From the NCBI GenBank assembly GCA_017354895.1, contig CP071494.1, forward strand, positions 1,302,001 to 1,366,000: a stretch of DNA of 64,000 nt, written 5' to 3'. The position numbers were made by a program, and so were the translations under genes. This document shows, piece by piece, positions 1-12,479 of this stretch. Source of the DNA: Podospora comata. Lineage: Eukaryota > Ascomycota > Sordariomycetes > Sordariales > Podosporaceae. The notes under the pieces are model-generated. The model had not been told where the DNA came from. It ran no database searches and was given only the letters and a program-made list of their open reading frames with translations. Numbering within the stretch: the first letter of the stretch is position 1; every line of letters starts with the position of its first letter.

Positions 1-807
1 TTCTCTCTCTTATGGATGGAATTGTCGATAGCGGAATCCGGCACATTCTGTAGCTCTCCCGCTGCGAGATTCCCGAGCCGCAGATCTTATATATATCCAT
101 CTACCTATCTAACCCCTCTTACATACTACTATATTCTTCAGTTTTCCCCAAAAACTTGAAACCAAACCTTTCCATCCACACTCACCGAAGAATTATCCCA
201 TCCCATCCCAATAGCTATCCAAAATTCCCTTCTCCGCCGCCTCCCACCCAGTGACGTCATACCAGCCCTTCCGCAATCAGACAGCTCTTAGACACAAGAG
301 GTCCCAACACCAATGAATGGCTGCGACAGCCACACGTGTATTTGACCTCACGAACCTTTCCAAAGAGATAGACAACAATAGTGACAGTGTCCCCGGATTA
401 AACAAATGGTCTCGTGATAAACTTGTCGAAACAGCAACAAGTGACACATCAAAATGCTGTGACACCCCCGCGCCTGTCTTGAAAAGAGAGGCATCACGCA
501 ACCCATGTTTGGTATTCCTTCAATTTGCTAACGAGGTTGGTGATGATCACTCGTGTGCTCGACTCAATGGACAGAAACCATTGGCACGTGTTGAAAGTAT
601 TCAAAGCGACTTTCAATCACCGAAAACATCTCATGAGGGCAGCAGAATTGCAGACCTATTCACCATTTTAAATCATCAAATATCAAGCGATCAAACAAAC
701 CGCCCAAGACTGCTCCCTCTCTCAAACTACAACCTTATTTCAAACCACAGCCTTCTCCCAAAACATTTCTTCCCCATCCCACAGCCTCTCAGACCATGAA
801 AATAGTG
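1..807. other. Intergenic, left edge of window
   Basis: No convincing gene. An open frame from about 317 to 799 on the plus strand has no recognisable motif and no good start context. Short TAT/CTA-rich stretches near 85-130 look like promoter or UTR sequence of a gene outside the window. Confidence 0.4.
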
Positions 808-909
808 AAAAAATTGGTAGCGTCTCTTTGAGTAGCGTGTCATCCTTAGTGCAGGGGCCATGCTAATCTTCTCTGTATCGTTTCAAATTGACCAAATGCC
901 CCGAAGGGC
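808..909 (-). ncRNA. U6: U6 spliceosomal snRNA
   Basis: U6 snRNA, the catalytic-core RNA of the spliceosome. Read on the minus strand it has a short 5' stem-loop (GCCCTTCGGGGC), then the segment ATTTGGTCAATTTGAAACGA, the invariant ACAGAGA box followed by AGATTAGCATGGCCCC (AGC triad), the segment CTGCACTAAGGATGACACGC, and a 3' run of six T as RNA polymerase III terminator. The length of about 102 nt matches fungal U6. No intron interrupts the ACAGAGA region. An AT-rich element (ATTTAAT, about 931-938) lies 22-30 bp upstream and could be the Pol III TATA box. A downstream B-box was looked for and not found by eye. The exact 5' end is uncertain by a few bases. Confidence 0.95.
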
Positions 910-1420
910 GAGGAAGGAAAAGAAGAAACCGATTAAATTCTGGCAGGCAAGTCGACAATTTATAGGCTGCCAGAAAGCATCCCGGGTGGCCTGTGCACGC
1001 TTGCAAATTCCCCCACTGAATGCAAATCGTCTGTGCGTCACCACCGCCACTACGAAGATCAGGACAGCGTGGCTGGTGAGTAGCCGGATTGTTGCCACTT
1101 GCCACCTCCTTTTTGAACTCATCGGGAGGAACGGCCTTCAAACAACGTACACAGAGACACCTCAAAGTACAAACACATATGCAAAGTCTGACAAGAAAGT
1201 TGGGACAAAATCTATTGTCTTATCAAAGAGTTCATCTATAACCGATCAAAACGAAGCGAAAAGCAATGTCAAAATCAACCCCCTTTTGTTATCATTGTTC
1301 TTCCTCTCTGAACGCAGCGCTGTTGTGGTAGGCTGCAAGCAGCCAACAAAAAAAGTGAAAATCCACCCTCTTGATGAAAAAATCTCAATCCCATTACTCA
1401 ACTATCTCGTAACTTCCAAG
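910..1420. other. U6 upstream region and ODC 3' UTR
   Basis: This holds the U6 promoter (proximal to 910) and the 3' UTR of the ornithine decarboxylase gene, which is also on the minus strand. No gene was seen; the long open frames here are antisense shadows. Confidence 0.5.
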
Positions 1421-2894
1421 TTACAAGTCCAAAAGAGCCTTGGCACCGGGCTCACTGCACACGTAGATGACGTCGTGCTCGTTGGAAAAGCCGTTGAAAG
1501 TGGTGGCGGAGCATTTGGTGTAGGCACCCATGTCCTCAAAGTAGAGCCAGTCACCAACGTCCAGGACAACAGGGAAGCGGATGCTCTCGGTGATGCGATC
1601 GATGCCGTCGCAGGTCGGGCCCCAGATGCTGTACTCCACTCCGCTGCGGTCGTCCATACCGTTGGCGGCGGGGGTGTCATACAGAGTCTGGCCGCCGGCA
1701 CGGAGCACCTTGGCCTCGGGGTGCTGGTGATCAAACATGATGCTGCTGAAGTTGCCATACAGACCATCGTTGACATATAGCATGTAGCTGGGGTCGGGAG
1801 TCGTGGTGCCGTTGTTAATCAAGTCGGTGTCCTGGATGGTGCGGCGGGCAATGACGTTGCAGGCCAAAGTGTAGGCAGCCGAGGCGTAGAAACGGCCGGG
1901 CTCAGCAATCAAGTTGATACCGCTGTGAGCGGGGAAGTACTCGTCGAGAGCTTCACGGAGAACACCAGCCATCTGCTCAAAGGTGTTGTCGGCGCAGAAG
2001 CCACCGCCGACGTCCAGAGTCTTGAGCGAAAAGCCATGAGATGCAGCCTGCTGAAAGACCATGTGAGAGTCACGGACGGCCTTCAAGAAAGCGCTGGGGT
2101 CCGAAGCGCCAGAGCCAACGTGGAAGCTGACACCCACGACGTTAAGGTTCAAGTCACGGGCCAAGGCCAAAAGACCATCAGTCGAGTCGAGCGAGGCGCC
2201 AAACTTCATGCTGAGGCGGCAAAGGGACGACGTGTCGTCGGTAAGGATGCGCAGATAAAGCTCGGCCTCGGGGTAGAAGCGGGCAATCTTGCGGAGCTCG
2301 TCGGCATTGTCAAAGGTCATGGCACGCACGCCCTGCTGGGCAACGTAACGCACATACGAGTTGGTCTTGCAGGGCTGAGCATAGATGATGCGGGAGGGGT
2401 CAACTCCCATGCGGAGGACCTGCTCAATCTCGGCCTTGGAGGCGCAATCGAAGCCATTGCCAAGGGCAGCCAGCAACTTGAGGAGCATAGGGTCCGGGTT
2501 GCATTTGACGGCTATTGCGTATGTAAGCGTCCTGTTTTTCTCTCATCTTCTCCATGACAAACCACTTACCATAGAAGGGCTTGACGCGAGGCAAGTTCAT
2601 CTTCCAGCGGAGGTGCTGGCGGTAGACCTCACCGAGGTCGGCCACAAAGAAGGTGTCCTCCTCTCCGGGCTCGCAGTCCTCGTGGTCAATGCTCTCCACG
2701 CGCTGGCGGAGGGCATTGCCAATCAGCTCCTTGGCGGTAGGACCCTCATGGTGGTGGTGGTGTTCACCTAAATGGTGATGGTTGTGTTGCTCAAAGTAGC
2801 CATTGTTGCAGCTCTTTAAAAAGACATGATTATTCGTTAATTCCGTATAATCGAGTGATACGAAGCGATCGGCGAGCAAAGTTGGCATAACCAT
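1421..2894 (-). CDS. spe-1: Ornithine decarboxylase
   Basis: Converts L-ornithine to putrescine, the first committed step of polyamine synthesis; a cytosolic PLP enzyme. Two exons, 2570-2894 and 1421-2511, with a 58-nt intron (donor GTAAGT, acceptor CAATAG) that splits the Ala codon of the PLP-lysine motif. Joining restores FYAVKCNPDP, with Lys111 as the PLP lysine. Other landmarks are HVGSG (about residues 239-243), GGGFC, AEPGRFY and the catalytic Cys409 in WGPTCDG. The product is 471 aa, close to the Neurospora enzyme. A His-rich stretch (residues 38-49) is lineage-specific. The start could be Met1 or Met3; Met1 is chosen as first in the frame. The long 5' leader is described separately. 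Enzymes of this family are strongly feedback-controlled by polyamines; nothing in the coding sequence shows how here. Confidence 0.97.
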
Positions 2895-5509
2895 ATCCGG
2901 GATCGTAACGGGGGTGAGCGGTCGAGAAGAATTAGGTGGTGGATAGCAGCGGCGGGTGGGTAGAATATTAGAGATGTTCTCGTGATCTCGAGCGTGGGTG
3001 GGTGATGAGCTCTATATCGAGTTTATCGAAAGCTCAGAATGTTTTTTGAGTAGTAGATAAAAGGCGATGTGATAGCACGGGGTGCTCAAGCGAGTATTAG
3101 GGAGGTCGGTGTGGGTAGCAGACTGGTCCCTCAAAGGTCTGACGAGGCTTCGTCGACTCTTCCTCCGTCAGAGGAAGAACCGCACAACTCGTCCTATGCG
3201 GCAGCTGGTTGTTGTTGGTATCGTGGGGGGCTTGGTTGAACAAGGAGTCGAACAGGGAGAGCTCGAGTTCCTTACGCGACTTCAGCAGGGGGTGGCAGGG
3301 AGTTGATGATGTGAAAGGTTTGTCGAAGGCTGAAATCTTGGTCTGAGACAAAGTCTACGGCCAAGGAAGCCGTATTGAGCTTGGGTGCCTTTGAGAAGAC
3401 CAAAGGCAGTCAGGCGTAGCGATGGATATCGCTAGCTGTTTCTGAGGCAAAATGCGCGTCAGCATGTGTGAAAACTCCTACAGATATAAACAATCAACAG
3501 CGAGCAACCCCGCTGGAAGCTCTTCAGAAAGCCATCCATCCCAGGTCTGAGACATGACGCATGCCACGAGGCCGAGTGGGTGGGATAGAGCCCAACCCAG
3601 CACGGTCGCTTGCGGTCATTGTCACGAGCGGGAGCTCCCAGCGGTCGTGCGCCGATATCTATCCGCATAGCCGCGGCGAGGAGGTGAAAAATTTGCACTT
3701 ACTTGGGAGGTGATGGGTGCGCGAACGCAGTAAGTGCAGGAGTTGTCCAGTGTAGCAATTGATGCCAAGATCGATGATGTGTTGAGGAAGGAGGACAGTT
3801 GGCAAAGGAAAAATCGTGGGAAAGGGGAAGAGGTTCAAGGACGGGGATGGAAGGTTTGGAAGCCGGCGTTGAGCTTCTTAATAATGGAGGGGCGCAGAGT
3901 GGGCGGGAGGCAGGTGCTTTGGTGGGGCATTTTCGATGGATGGCTGTGCCTCGATCCTTGATTTGGATTTGGCAGAGCCCACAACAAAAAAAAAAAACTC
4001 CAGAGGGCACCACCTTTTTTTCCACCGGTCCCAGATATTTCGAGACACCGCCTACAGATGACAGATGGTGTCTACAGAAACCCTAAGGACCCTCGGCAAC
4101 CATCTTCCTGTGACCTACCTAGACAAACTCACCTGCCGTCTTTGGCAAAATTATCATATCGCACCTGAGGTGGCCGCGCAATTCCATCAACTTCCCTTCA
4201 AGTGTCCCCGCGGCAAAGATGCCGTGCTCTGCTGTACTACAGCAGCATACCTAGCTACCTATCTACAATGCGAGGCCAGGCCGCCGTCCGGTGTTGCTGA
4301 CGCTCGTTATGCTGGATATCTGGCCGAGGCCGCCGTCTCCTGGCCCAGTGTACTCACAACTCATGAGATGGTGGGTGGTCTCCTGGCCCGGTGGCGTGCC
4401 ATCACTCGATCCGCAACTTGCGGTCAGCGAGCCAGTTTCGATGCCTAAGTTCCATCCCTTCTCCGCTCGTTAGCGGACGCTTGTGGTGTTATGCGGGCCC
4501 ATTGCACCGTTGGTCACGTTCCAGCATGCAACCCATCGCCGATATCTTTTGGTTCTGTATCGAGAGAGTCCATGGCCGGGGAAAGAGGAGAGAGTAGGAG
4601 CACACTGGAGCCAGTAAAAATCCCGCACCATCAATCAGCCTGCTTTTGCTCTCTGGCATTCCATTGTCTTTGCATCCGGCGGCTATCTTGGCTAAGGAGT
4701 GACTGAAGATTTTAGGTACAGCATTCTCCCACGAGCAACTTTTCTCACCCACCCCAAGGTTTTGATACCAGCAGCCCACAGCCATCCCATGTAGATCTGG
4801 CCAATGTCGTCGACGAGCTGCACGTATCCTCTTGGCACACTTACTTCTGGTTCCCCGCAGGAAAGGACTCAGACCCTTCATTGGTCTTGCCGACTGTCCC
4901 TGCGCCGATATGCTCCCCCCGTGCAGCCAACTGGAAGCCAACGGGAGACGACCAATGCATTTGACTCATGTGAAAGAAAAAAAAGATAAACAGCCACTCG
5001 GAGCTGAGCCGCATTTGAACCACCCCCTTGAGAAACGTAGCAACCACAGACAGGTACCTGCGTGAACGTGACGTAGGCGGGGCAAGGAAAAAAAAAGTAA
5101 CCACAAGAGTCAGGGGCAACTTCAAACCTCAAAATGAAAAATATTAAAATGTACTCTGTTCTTTAGTCCGCAAGTCCAAAGCTGTGGAAGGCGGTTCTGA
5201 AAGAACGAGCTCGCGGCGCCAGGTCTTACTCTGGTCCTTTGATCTTGCGTTGGTTTGTGGCCTCATAGCTATTGCGTGAAGCAGTGAGGAGTATCGTATC
5301 TAAACGCGTGTGTATGGTAGGTAGGCAGGAGAAGATAAATGAAATGGAAGCATGAGAAAATGCTAGAGAAGGCTGATGAACACAAGTCATCAGGCACAGG
5401 ACCTAGAAAATGTCGCAAATGATTCATGTACACCAGCTGGCTATCAGAGAAGGGTATCATCGTTCATGTTGTACAGTAAAAATACAAACTGCAGGCCGTC
5501 GAAAACTGT
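2895..5509. other. Long ODC leader/promoter and CYM1 3' region
   Basis: About 2.6 kb without a supported gene. The right part (about 5100-5509) is the 3' UTR of CYM1. The left part is the leader and promoter of ODC. On the minus strand a good donor-like GTAAGT lies near 3707 and a pyrimidine-poor TCTGTAG acceptor near 3482, so a 5' UTR intron is possible. An open frame at 4065-4448 (plus) has no recognisable domain and was not called. TACCTA/TAGGTA-like microrepeats occur around 4115-4265. Confidence 0.5.
3355..3465 (-). promoter_or_regulatory. Candidate uORF in the ODC leader
   Basis: On the minus strand an ATG at 3465 opens a 36-codon frame ending in TAG at 3355, about 460 nt upstream of the ODC start codon. 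Fungal ODC mRNAs, including Neurospora spe-1, are known to have unusually long leaders with a short uORF. Whether this ATG is inside the transcript is inferred, not seen. The peptide (starts MLTRILPQKQ, ends RLPWP) has no motif I recognise. Confidence 0.4.
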
Positions 5510-8500
5510 TTAAGCAGACCCGCCAATGTCCATCTCGTTGACGGTCCAAGAGTCGTCGACAAAGTCCCGCTTCTCACCAAGGAAGACAAGCCGCTCAGCT
5601 TGCTTCGCGAGCGCGCCAACAATATACTTCTGAGCCACCTCGCGCACTTGATCCTTGGAGACATCGAGAAGCTGCTCGCGCCTCTTCTGCTTCATCTCCT
5701 CGGTGATTCCGTACAGGAAGTTGCTCATGCCCTCCTCGTTGACAGCCCGGGGCGCATCGACGCCTTGGAAGATGGAAATCTTGGCGTCCTCCAGGTCCCG
5801 ATCTGACCACTTCTTGTCAACAGCCCATTGTCCGGCACTGCGCATGATGTTGATCGTGTTGACCGGGTTGGGGTCGCGGTACGAGTAAAAGCCAAAGATG
5901 CCGTCCAGGGCTCGGGAATATGCACCGCCACCGTAGGCGCCTCCCTTTTCGCGAATCTCGTGATGCAGATGCTTGTGAGTCAAGAGCGACGAGAGCACCT
6001 GGAGCGGAGCATTGTCAGGCGATGTGTAGGAGACTGTCGGCAGAGCGAGCGCGCCATAGTAAACCTGATATGGCAGGGGGTAGAACGATTTGATGTTTCT
6101 CGCAAACTGGGTCGCTGGCCTGGCGGGGAAAGTGGCAGGCTTTTGGGGCACTGAACCCAGGAACTTGGACAGAGCGGCAGTGTTGTTGCTGACGCTTTCA
6201 GTATCACAAGTGATCGAAGCTCGAATGTTCCCTGCAAGAGCAAACTGCTGGATCTGCTTCAACTTGTCGATCACATCGACGAGCTGGTCCGATTCAGGCC
6301 GACTTGCCAGGCTCGTTATCAACTTGACTTGCGACAAACCGCTGACCTGCTCCCGAATGAAAGCATCCCACGACAAGCCCGCTTCAGCTGCTCTGCGGGC
6401 ATAGGCATGACCAGAAGAGGCAATGTCGTTGACAACGCCATCAGCACCAGCCTGGAGAAGCTGCCGGATCTGCGGCGCGGCGTCTGGGCTGTCAAAGTTG
6501 GTCTCGACAATCAGCTTGCGAAGCAGATCAAACATGACGGGAACATTTCTGTCCAGGGCCATGCCTGTGAAAATAAGACCCTCGCTCGCCTGCTTGAAGT
6601 CCAACGGGTTCGAGGCTGTGTGATAGCCCACCGACACGCCGCCAGTCTTCAACTTCATCAGATCCTCCAACTGCTCCATTGTCATGTCCTTGGTACCAAG
6701 ACGCATGATAGAGTCAGTAAAGAGAGGAATAAGCTGCCGAAGCTCATCTGGCAGGTTCTCCAACGTGTTGATCGCCCGGAAGTATGTAAGGCCGTTTGTG
6801 GGCGCTTCCCGCAACTGAAGTTTGACCTTCTCGACAGTCTCGTTCCTGAGCCCAATAGGCTCTTTCGATCGTGGAATGTCCTTGACATGTACGCTTGGGA
6901 GGCAGCTGAGATCTTCAGTGTTGGACTTTCCTTGCTCAGCCAGCAAAGCCAACTCCTGTGTTTCAAACGCCTTCTGGGCCTGCTCTTCGCCACCGGCAGA
7001 CTCGACGGCCTGGGCGATCTTGCCCTTCAGCCTGAATTCCTCCTCCTTGGCGAGTTCCTGGGCAAACACGGGAGATGGGGCCATGGTGAATGTGAGAGTG
7101 TTGTCATTCAACAGGTACTTCTCCATCAAACCCTCAAGGTAACCGCCCTTGGCGTAACGCTCCTCAAAGGCAGCGAGGGTGTCATTCCAAGACAACGAAT
7201 CAAAAGGGTCGACTCCCGTAAACCACTTGGGCTTGAGACGGTGCAGGAGAGACATGCCAAAATTAGCTGTCTTGTGCTTCAGACCCAATTCCAGCTGGTG
7301 CAGGTAGCCATCAATCTTGGACCGCTCAAAGCCCTTATCCCGCATTTGACGGAGGATATCCTGCACGGCCGTCTTGAGCTTGGGAACATCGGCTTCCTGG
7401 ACACCAGTCAGACCGATAGAGAAGATTCCAACCTTGGCCGAACTGTCGTAACCGGTGTTGGGACTCCAATCGGTGCCGAGGCCACTCTCAATGAGCCCCT
7501 TGTAAAGCGGCGAGCCATAGCCATCCGTGAGCAGCGCCGAGATCAAGGAGAGAGAGAAGGACTCTACTACATCGGAAGTGTCGCCGAGGACCCAAGAAAC
7601 AGAAGTCTTAAATTGCTTGCTGGGGTCCACTAGGGGGTCAATGGGTCCATAGAGCTTGACTTCTCTTGGGCCGGAGCTCAGGTCGATAGGCCTGTGGTTG
7701 GCCAAATCACCTCTAATAGCCTCAAAAGCACCAAGCTGAGCGTCAACCTCCCGCAAGTGATCTGCCAGAGGCATATCACCATATGTGAAGATCTTGGCAT
7801 TGCTCGGGTGGTAGTGCTCAGCATGGAACCGCTTGAGTTGCTCATACGTCAGGTCGGTGATTTTTTGAGGATCACCACCCGAATTGTTGATATCCGGGAA
7901 GATGTGGTCCTGGAAGCGGATGTAGAACAGATAACCAGCATCAGACATCTGGCCCTTCATCTCGTTATACACGACACCCTTGAACACAAGCTTCTTATCC
8001 TCAGGCTTAGCTTGCGCCTCACCCGAAGACAGAGCCTGGGGGTTCTCCGGTCCAATGCGCCACCCTTCCTGGGTAAAGTCGGACTTCTTGAGCAGAGGGC
8101 GCAGTGTGGCATCTAGGTAAACCGACATGAGGTTCTTGTAATCCTGGGCGTTGGTCGTGGCGAAGGGGTAGAATGTGTGGTCCGAGGCCGTAAAAGCGTT
8201 CATGAAGTTGGAGAGGGTGCGTGGGAGCATCTTGAAGAATGGGTCACGAATGGGATATCTTTACCCAGTTAGCCTAGCTCCAGCGAGATAGATGTTGGAT
8301 AGAGTGGCCAGCTACACACTTTTCACTACCACAGAGCGTGGTGTGCTCCAGGATATGCGGGACACCGGTGTCATCCGGTGGGTTGGTCTTGAAACCGATT
8401 GAGAAGACATTGTTGCTGTCGTCTCGCGCAATATGGAGATGTTCGGCACCCGTCTTGTCGTGCCGCAGGTGCAGTGCCGTCAGTTCCAGCTCTGGCACAT

Positions 8501-8606
8501 GCTTCGTCCGCAAAAGTGTGAAGCCGTGAAGTTTCTCGCCGATCTTGGGAAGCTGCGAGAGCTCCGTGGCAGCCTTTGCGCTGCGTTTGACCGTGTTGCG
8601 AAGCAT
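5510..8606 (-). CDS. CYM1: Mitochondrial presequence protease Cym1/PreP (M16C)
   Basis: Zinc metalloprotease of the mitochondrial intermembrane space/matrix that degrades cleaved targeting presequences. Exons 8320-8606 and 5510-8258, with a 61-nt intron (donor GTGTGT, branch CTAAC, acceptor AAG) inside the Lys codon of CGSEK; splicing gives the family sequence [18 protein letters not shown]. The 1011-aa product matches the family's usual length of about 1000. The inverted zinc motif HILEH is at residues 84-88 and the distal zinc ligand Glu is in VVYNEMKG (about Glu195). The N-terminus ([14 protein letters not shown]) is basic and Ser/Thr/Ala-rich, as expected for mitochondrial import. A late segment [13 protein letters not shown] matches the C-terminal-half substrate-binding region. 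It is divergently arranged with the taxilin gene. Confidence 0.96.
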
Positions 8607-9545
8607 GCTTCCAGGTTGCTACAGTCGTCGTTCGATATTACGAGGCGGATGCAGCGGACCGGCTGGGTTTTCCAGCTCAGGTAGGTGTGAAGCTGTGCGT
8701 TGACAGCAGACCTGCGGATGTCCTGGAGTCGGGATTTGGGGGTTGTCGTCGATGTGATCGACTTGATGGAATCAAATGGTTCAATGATGGAAACTCAGAA
8801 ATTGAACCATCCCGTTAGGCGTGGCGCGTTGGAAAATTGTTAGCAAGGAACAGTAGTTACTACTGCAGTTTGGGAGATGGGAGAGGTACTAGTATATCGT
8901 TCAACGGCCCGACTCGCAACACGTGGGACCGCTGAGTCGGGAGGGTTAACGTCCCGAGTTACAGCGAGGCAGGTGAGGCACAGCGAGGACGAGCTCCACT
9001 GTTCCAGGTTTGCCAGCCTGAAGAGTGAGGCTTGTTCGGGGCAGAACCTGGGGACTAATGCAATTGCGACGACATCCAATTCTGGAGCCACGCAGGAGCA
9101 ATCTCTGCATTCAACCACGCCGAGCGAGCAATATCACCATCCCCAAACCTGACGCTGCCCGGATCGCAGGAGAGCACACGACACCCCCCCACGGCAGCCT
9201 GGAAGTCTCAGTGAATTATAGAGGAGGCTATAGAGCAGGCAAACAATAGCCACCACCGCCCGTGCACGGCGGGACGCATGCAATTTGTGTGACCAGGCGA
9301 GCGTCTTCTGTTTGAATTAACCGACACATCGACACTTTCGCTTCCTCCTCGACGACAAGCCTCCGCGTCACCCTCGTATATCCGTCTTGCTCCTGGTTTT
9401 AAGACTTTTGGAATAGCATCAGGTCGAATTCCCGGTTGCGAGTAGCAACAGCCACAAGTTTGCTGGCTTGGGATTGCCGTAGCCCCGCATCGCATCGTTT
9501 TGCCTGCCCACTCAACCCTAACGCACTCCGAGATCTGTGAGCATC
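8607..9545. other. Divergent promoter region CYM1 / taxilin
   Basis: A 0.94-kb divergent intergenic region with the 5' ends of both flanking genes. Poly-C/G tracts and short AT stretches only; no further gene was seen. The last about 200 bp are CT/AC-rich, typical of a fungal 5' UTR for the plus-strand gene. Confidence 0.5.
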
Positions 9546-11366
9546 ATGTCGAACGCCAGCCCCCTCGTGGCCTCACCTGCCGCGACGGCTCCCCGACCAG
9601 CTACACCGGCAGCCAACGGAGTTCCGAGTCAACCGCCGCCTGCCGATACCGTCCCCGTCGCGAATGGCCATGCTGCCCACATGCACGAGAACCGGCCTGC
9701 CCCCGCCCCGCCTTCGGCCGCTGCTATGACGGGGAAGAAGGGGAAGCAGAAGAAGCCGGAGCCGACCGAGGCCTCGAAGCTCATCGCCCAGCGCATTTCC
9801 CAGCTCGAACTCGACGCCGCAGGAGAAAAGGATCAGGAGGCCGAGATTGGTGGGTGTTCACCCTGTTTTCTGTGTGTCTGGTGGGGAGGTTTCGCTGGTC
9901 GCCACGTTGTCGGGGAAAAAAGGCATTTTTTGGGGTTCCTCTTTGCACAAACCTCACACCCAGGACTACGGGACCACGAAACACAAGCCAGTTATGACTG
10001 GAATATGGGCTGACAGAGATCGTACGCAGAACGGGAAGTCAAGAAGGCCAACAGGGAGTTACACACCCAGACCTCTCGGATGAACGACTTGCAAAAGATT
10101 GATCATCTGACGAAGCGATGCTCGGATCTTCTGGCTGAGATGAAACGCCACGAGCGAGAAAGCATCAAGAACAAGAAGCGCGGCGACCAGCTCCAGAAGG
10201 ATAAGGACAACACCCGTACCGAATTAAACAAGACCACGTCCCTGAAGGAGAAGCTAGAGAAACTCTGCCGGGAACTTCAAAAAGAGAACAACAAGCTTAA
10301 GGTTTGTATACGGCTGTTTCGGTCTGGCAGGACTGAGGGACTTTGTGCTGACTTGTCTGCAGAATGAGAATAAAACACTCAGCGATACCCAAATCCGCAG
10401 CCAACAGACATGGGACGAAAGGTATTCTGGGTTGCTCCGCAGAATGGATGACCAGCAGGAGGAGAAGGACAATCCGCGCAAACAAGTGGTCGACATGAAT
10501 ACGGAAAAATTGTATGTGCGAACCTTTGCTCGTGGTTTTTGAGCTCATCGTTGCTTACAAGCGTAGTTTCCGAGATCGCTTCAAGTCCATGATCGACCAA
10601 TACGAGCTCCGCGAGTTGCACTTTCATTCCCAGATGCGCACCAAGGAACTCGAGGTCCAGTATAACCTCGCCAGGTTTGAGCGCGAGAAGAAGAACTACG
10701 AGGCTGAGCTCACCCGGTCACGCCAGCTTAATGCGCAGGTGCAGACATTTTCCCAGACCGAATCAGAACTGAGACACCAGCTTAACGTGTATGTGGAGAA
10801 GTTCAAGCAGGTATGTTGTCCCTTCTCGCCGGCCACCCAGGGCGTGTTGAAGTAACATGGTCGCACAGGTCGAGGATACTCTGAACAACAGCAATGAGTT
10901 GTTTATGACTTTCCGCAAGGAAATGGAGGACATGTCCAAGAAGACCAAGAGGCTGGAGCGTGAGAACGAGACTCTGAAGCGGAAGCATGACCAGGTCAAC
11001 AGCAACATCTTCAAGATGGCCGAGGAACGTACCAAGAACCTTAGCGAGGTTGAGGATTTGAAGAAGAAGGTGGACAAGCTGAATGGCATTATCCGGCAGA
11101 TGCAGCAGCAGGGCCGTGGAATTCCCCAGGGTCTCACCAACCCTGTTGAGAATGGGTACGCGGAAGGCGACCTCGAGGGTGACGAGAGCGAGTATGAGGA
11201 TGAGTACGACGAGGGTGAGGAAGATGAGGAGGTCAGCGATGATGGGGACGAGTACGATGATGAGACCGAGGACGAGTCGCAGCAGCAGCAGCAGCCTCAG
11301 CCTTATGGCCCCGAAAGACCTCCCCCTGTCCCCGCGGCCACCACTACCACTAACGGTCATCGCTAG
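9546..11366 (+). CDS. Taxilin family coiled-coil protein
   Basis: Taxilins are cytosolic coiled-coil proteins; animal members bind syntaxins and the nascent-chain complex NAC. The fungal role is not settled. Five exons: 9546-9849, 10030-10301, 10363-10511, 10567-10810, 10869-11366 (introns 180, 61, 55 and 58 nt). All junctions keep frame, giving 488 aa. The family block is the long coiled coil of exons 2-5, including KEKLEKLCRELQKENNKLK, RFKSMIDQYELRELHF and FMTFRKEMEDMSKKTKRLE, all characteristic of the taxilin domain. The N-terminus is Ala/Pro-rich low complexity, followed by a Lys-rich patch (GKKGKQKKPEP). The C-terminus is a strongly acidic tail (about residues 415-465) followed by a short poly-Gln run encoded by CAG repeats. 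The start at 9546 is the first ATG in the frame. Confidence 0.93.
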
Positions 11367-12479
11367 GGAGTATGTCGGATAGTGTGGCAGTGAATTATAT
11401 GCATCTTTCAGCGGAACAAAAGTGCGATTCTCCCCTCTCTACTTGCTGACTGACGTTGGCGAGCAGTCACTTTTGTACAGTGATGAATTGGTCCATATGC
11501 TGTGTCAGTATGTTTGTACTGCCACTTGAAATCGGTCCTGGCCGGGTCGAATCAAATAGTTTGTTTGGGTCTTTTGAGTTTGATGATATCATCATGAGCA
11601 AGACTTGAGAGTTATGCACCAATTCGACGCCATATCGTTCTAAACATCTCGCATTACTACCATTGCCCGAGCTTTATGCATATATAGAGTAGATCTACCC
11701 CACCAAAGCATCACTTGCATCAATCCGGTTCCACTTCTTGCTGCGAGACACTGCATTGTGCCGAGACTGTCCACACTTGGCTGTTGTGGCCCCCATATGG
11801 GAGAGAGAGCCAGAGCCTGCCGCCGACTTTCCTGCTGGCCTGCCTACATGCGCTCTATCGTTTTGCTGTTGAAGCTGCCATTCTGAAACAGTGTTTCCCT
11901 TTCTTTCTTTCTTTCTTGCTTTCTTTCTTTCCTTCTCTTCAATGTTCTCCTTTTGCGATCCTGGGTCTTCATTCCTCGACGACCGCGCCAATTAGTAATT
12001 CGGGCCAGCGTGTACTGTACCTACCGTAACCTGAGATAGACCTTACCCTATTCTGCCGCCTCCCAGCCCTGGCTTGGAACGAACCGAACCCTTTGTTTGC
12101 GCGCGCCTTGCGACGACACAAACTCCGTTCCTGGATTTTTGACGACGGGGCTGTTTTTATTCTTCCTTATTACCACCTATGGTTCCTCCGATTGCTTTCG
12201 ATCCATCGATGCCGATACAACAAAAGATTGTTTGCGCCACTAGGCTGCGGCGACGGTTTTCTTGAATCATTCGCTGCTGCGCGCCAGGAGGTGTGGTTTA
12301 TGTTGGAGAGAGAGAGGACAGAGTTGCGAGAGGGATATCATCATCGTCCGGGTTGAATAGGAAAGGGAATAAATAACTTTCGAATAAAACCAACACACAC
12401 ACACATACACACACTCAAACCGAAGCTTCTACCCGGCCACTATCCTGGTTCCCCCGATTTGACACAAAGCGAGCCCAAA
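11367..12479. other. Intergenic with pyrimidine-rich tract
   Basis: 3' UTR of taxilin and the 5' region of the next gene. Contains a TTTC-repeat tract (about 11895-11940) and an AC-repeat just before the next start (about 12393-12415), both common in fungal 5' leaders. No gene is supported; an 87-codon frame at 12093-12356 lacks motifs. Confidence 0.45.

Noticed and set aside
317-799. 160-codon open frame on the plus strand
   Set aside because: No motif, poor start context, and it is simply an open stretch in the flank of the U6 gene.
3097-3351. 84-codon frame just upstream of ODC on the minus strand
   Set aside because: It begins with TTG and has no ATG, so it is not a uORF.
4065-4448. 127-codon frame in the ODC upstream region
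   Set aside because: No recognisable domain and atypical composition; overlaps TACCTA microrepeats.
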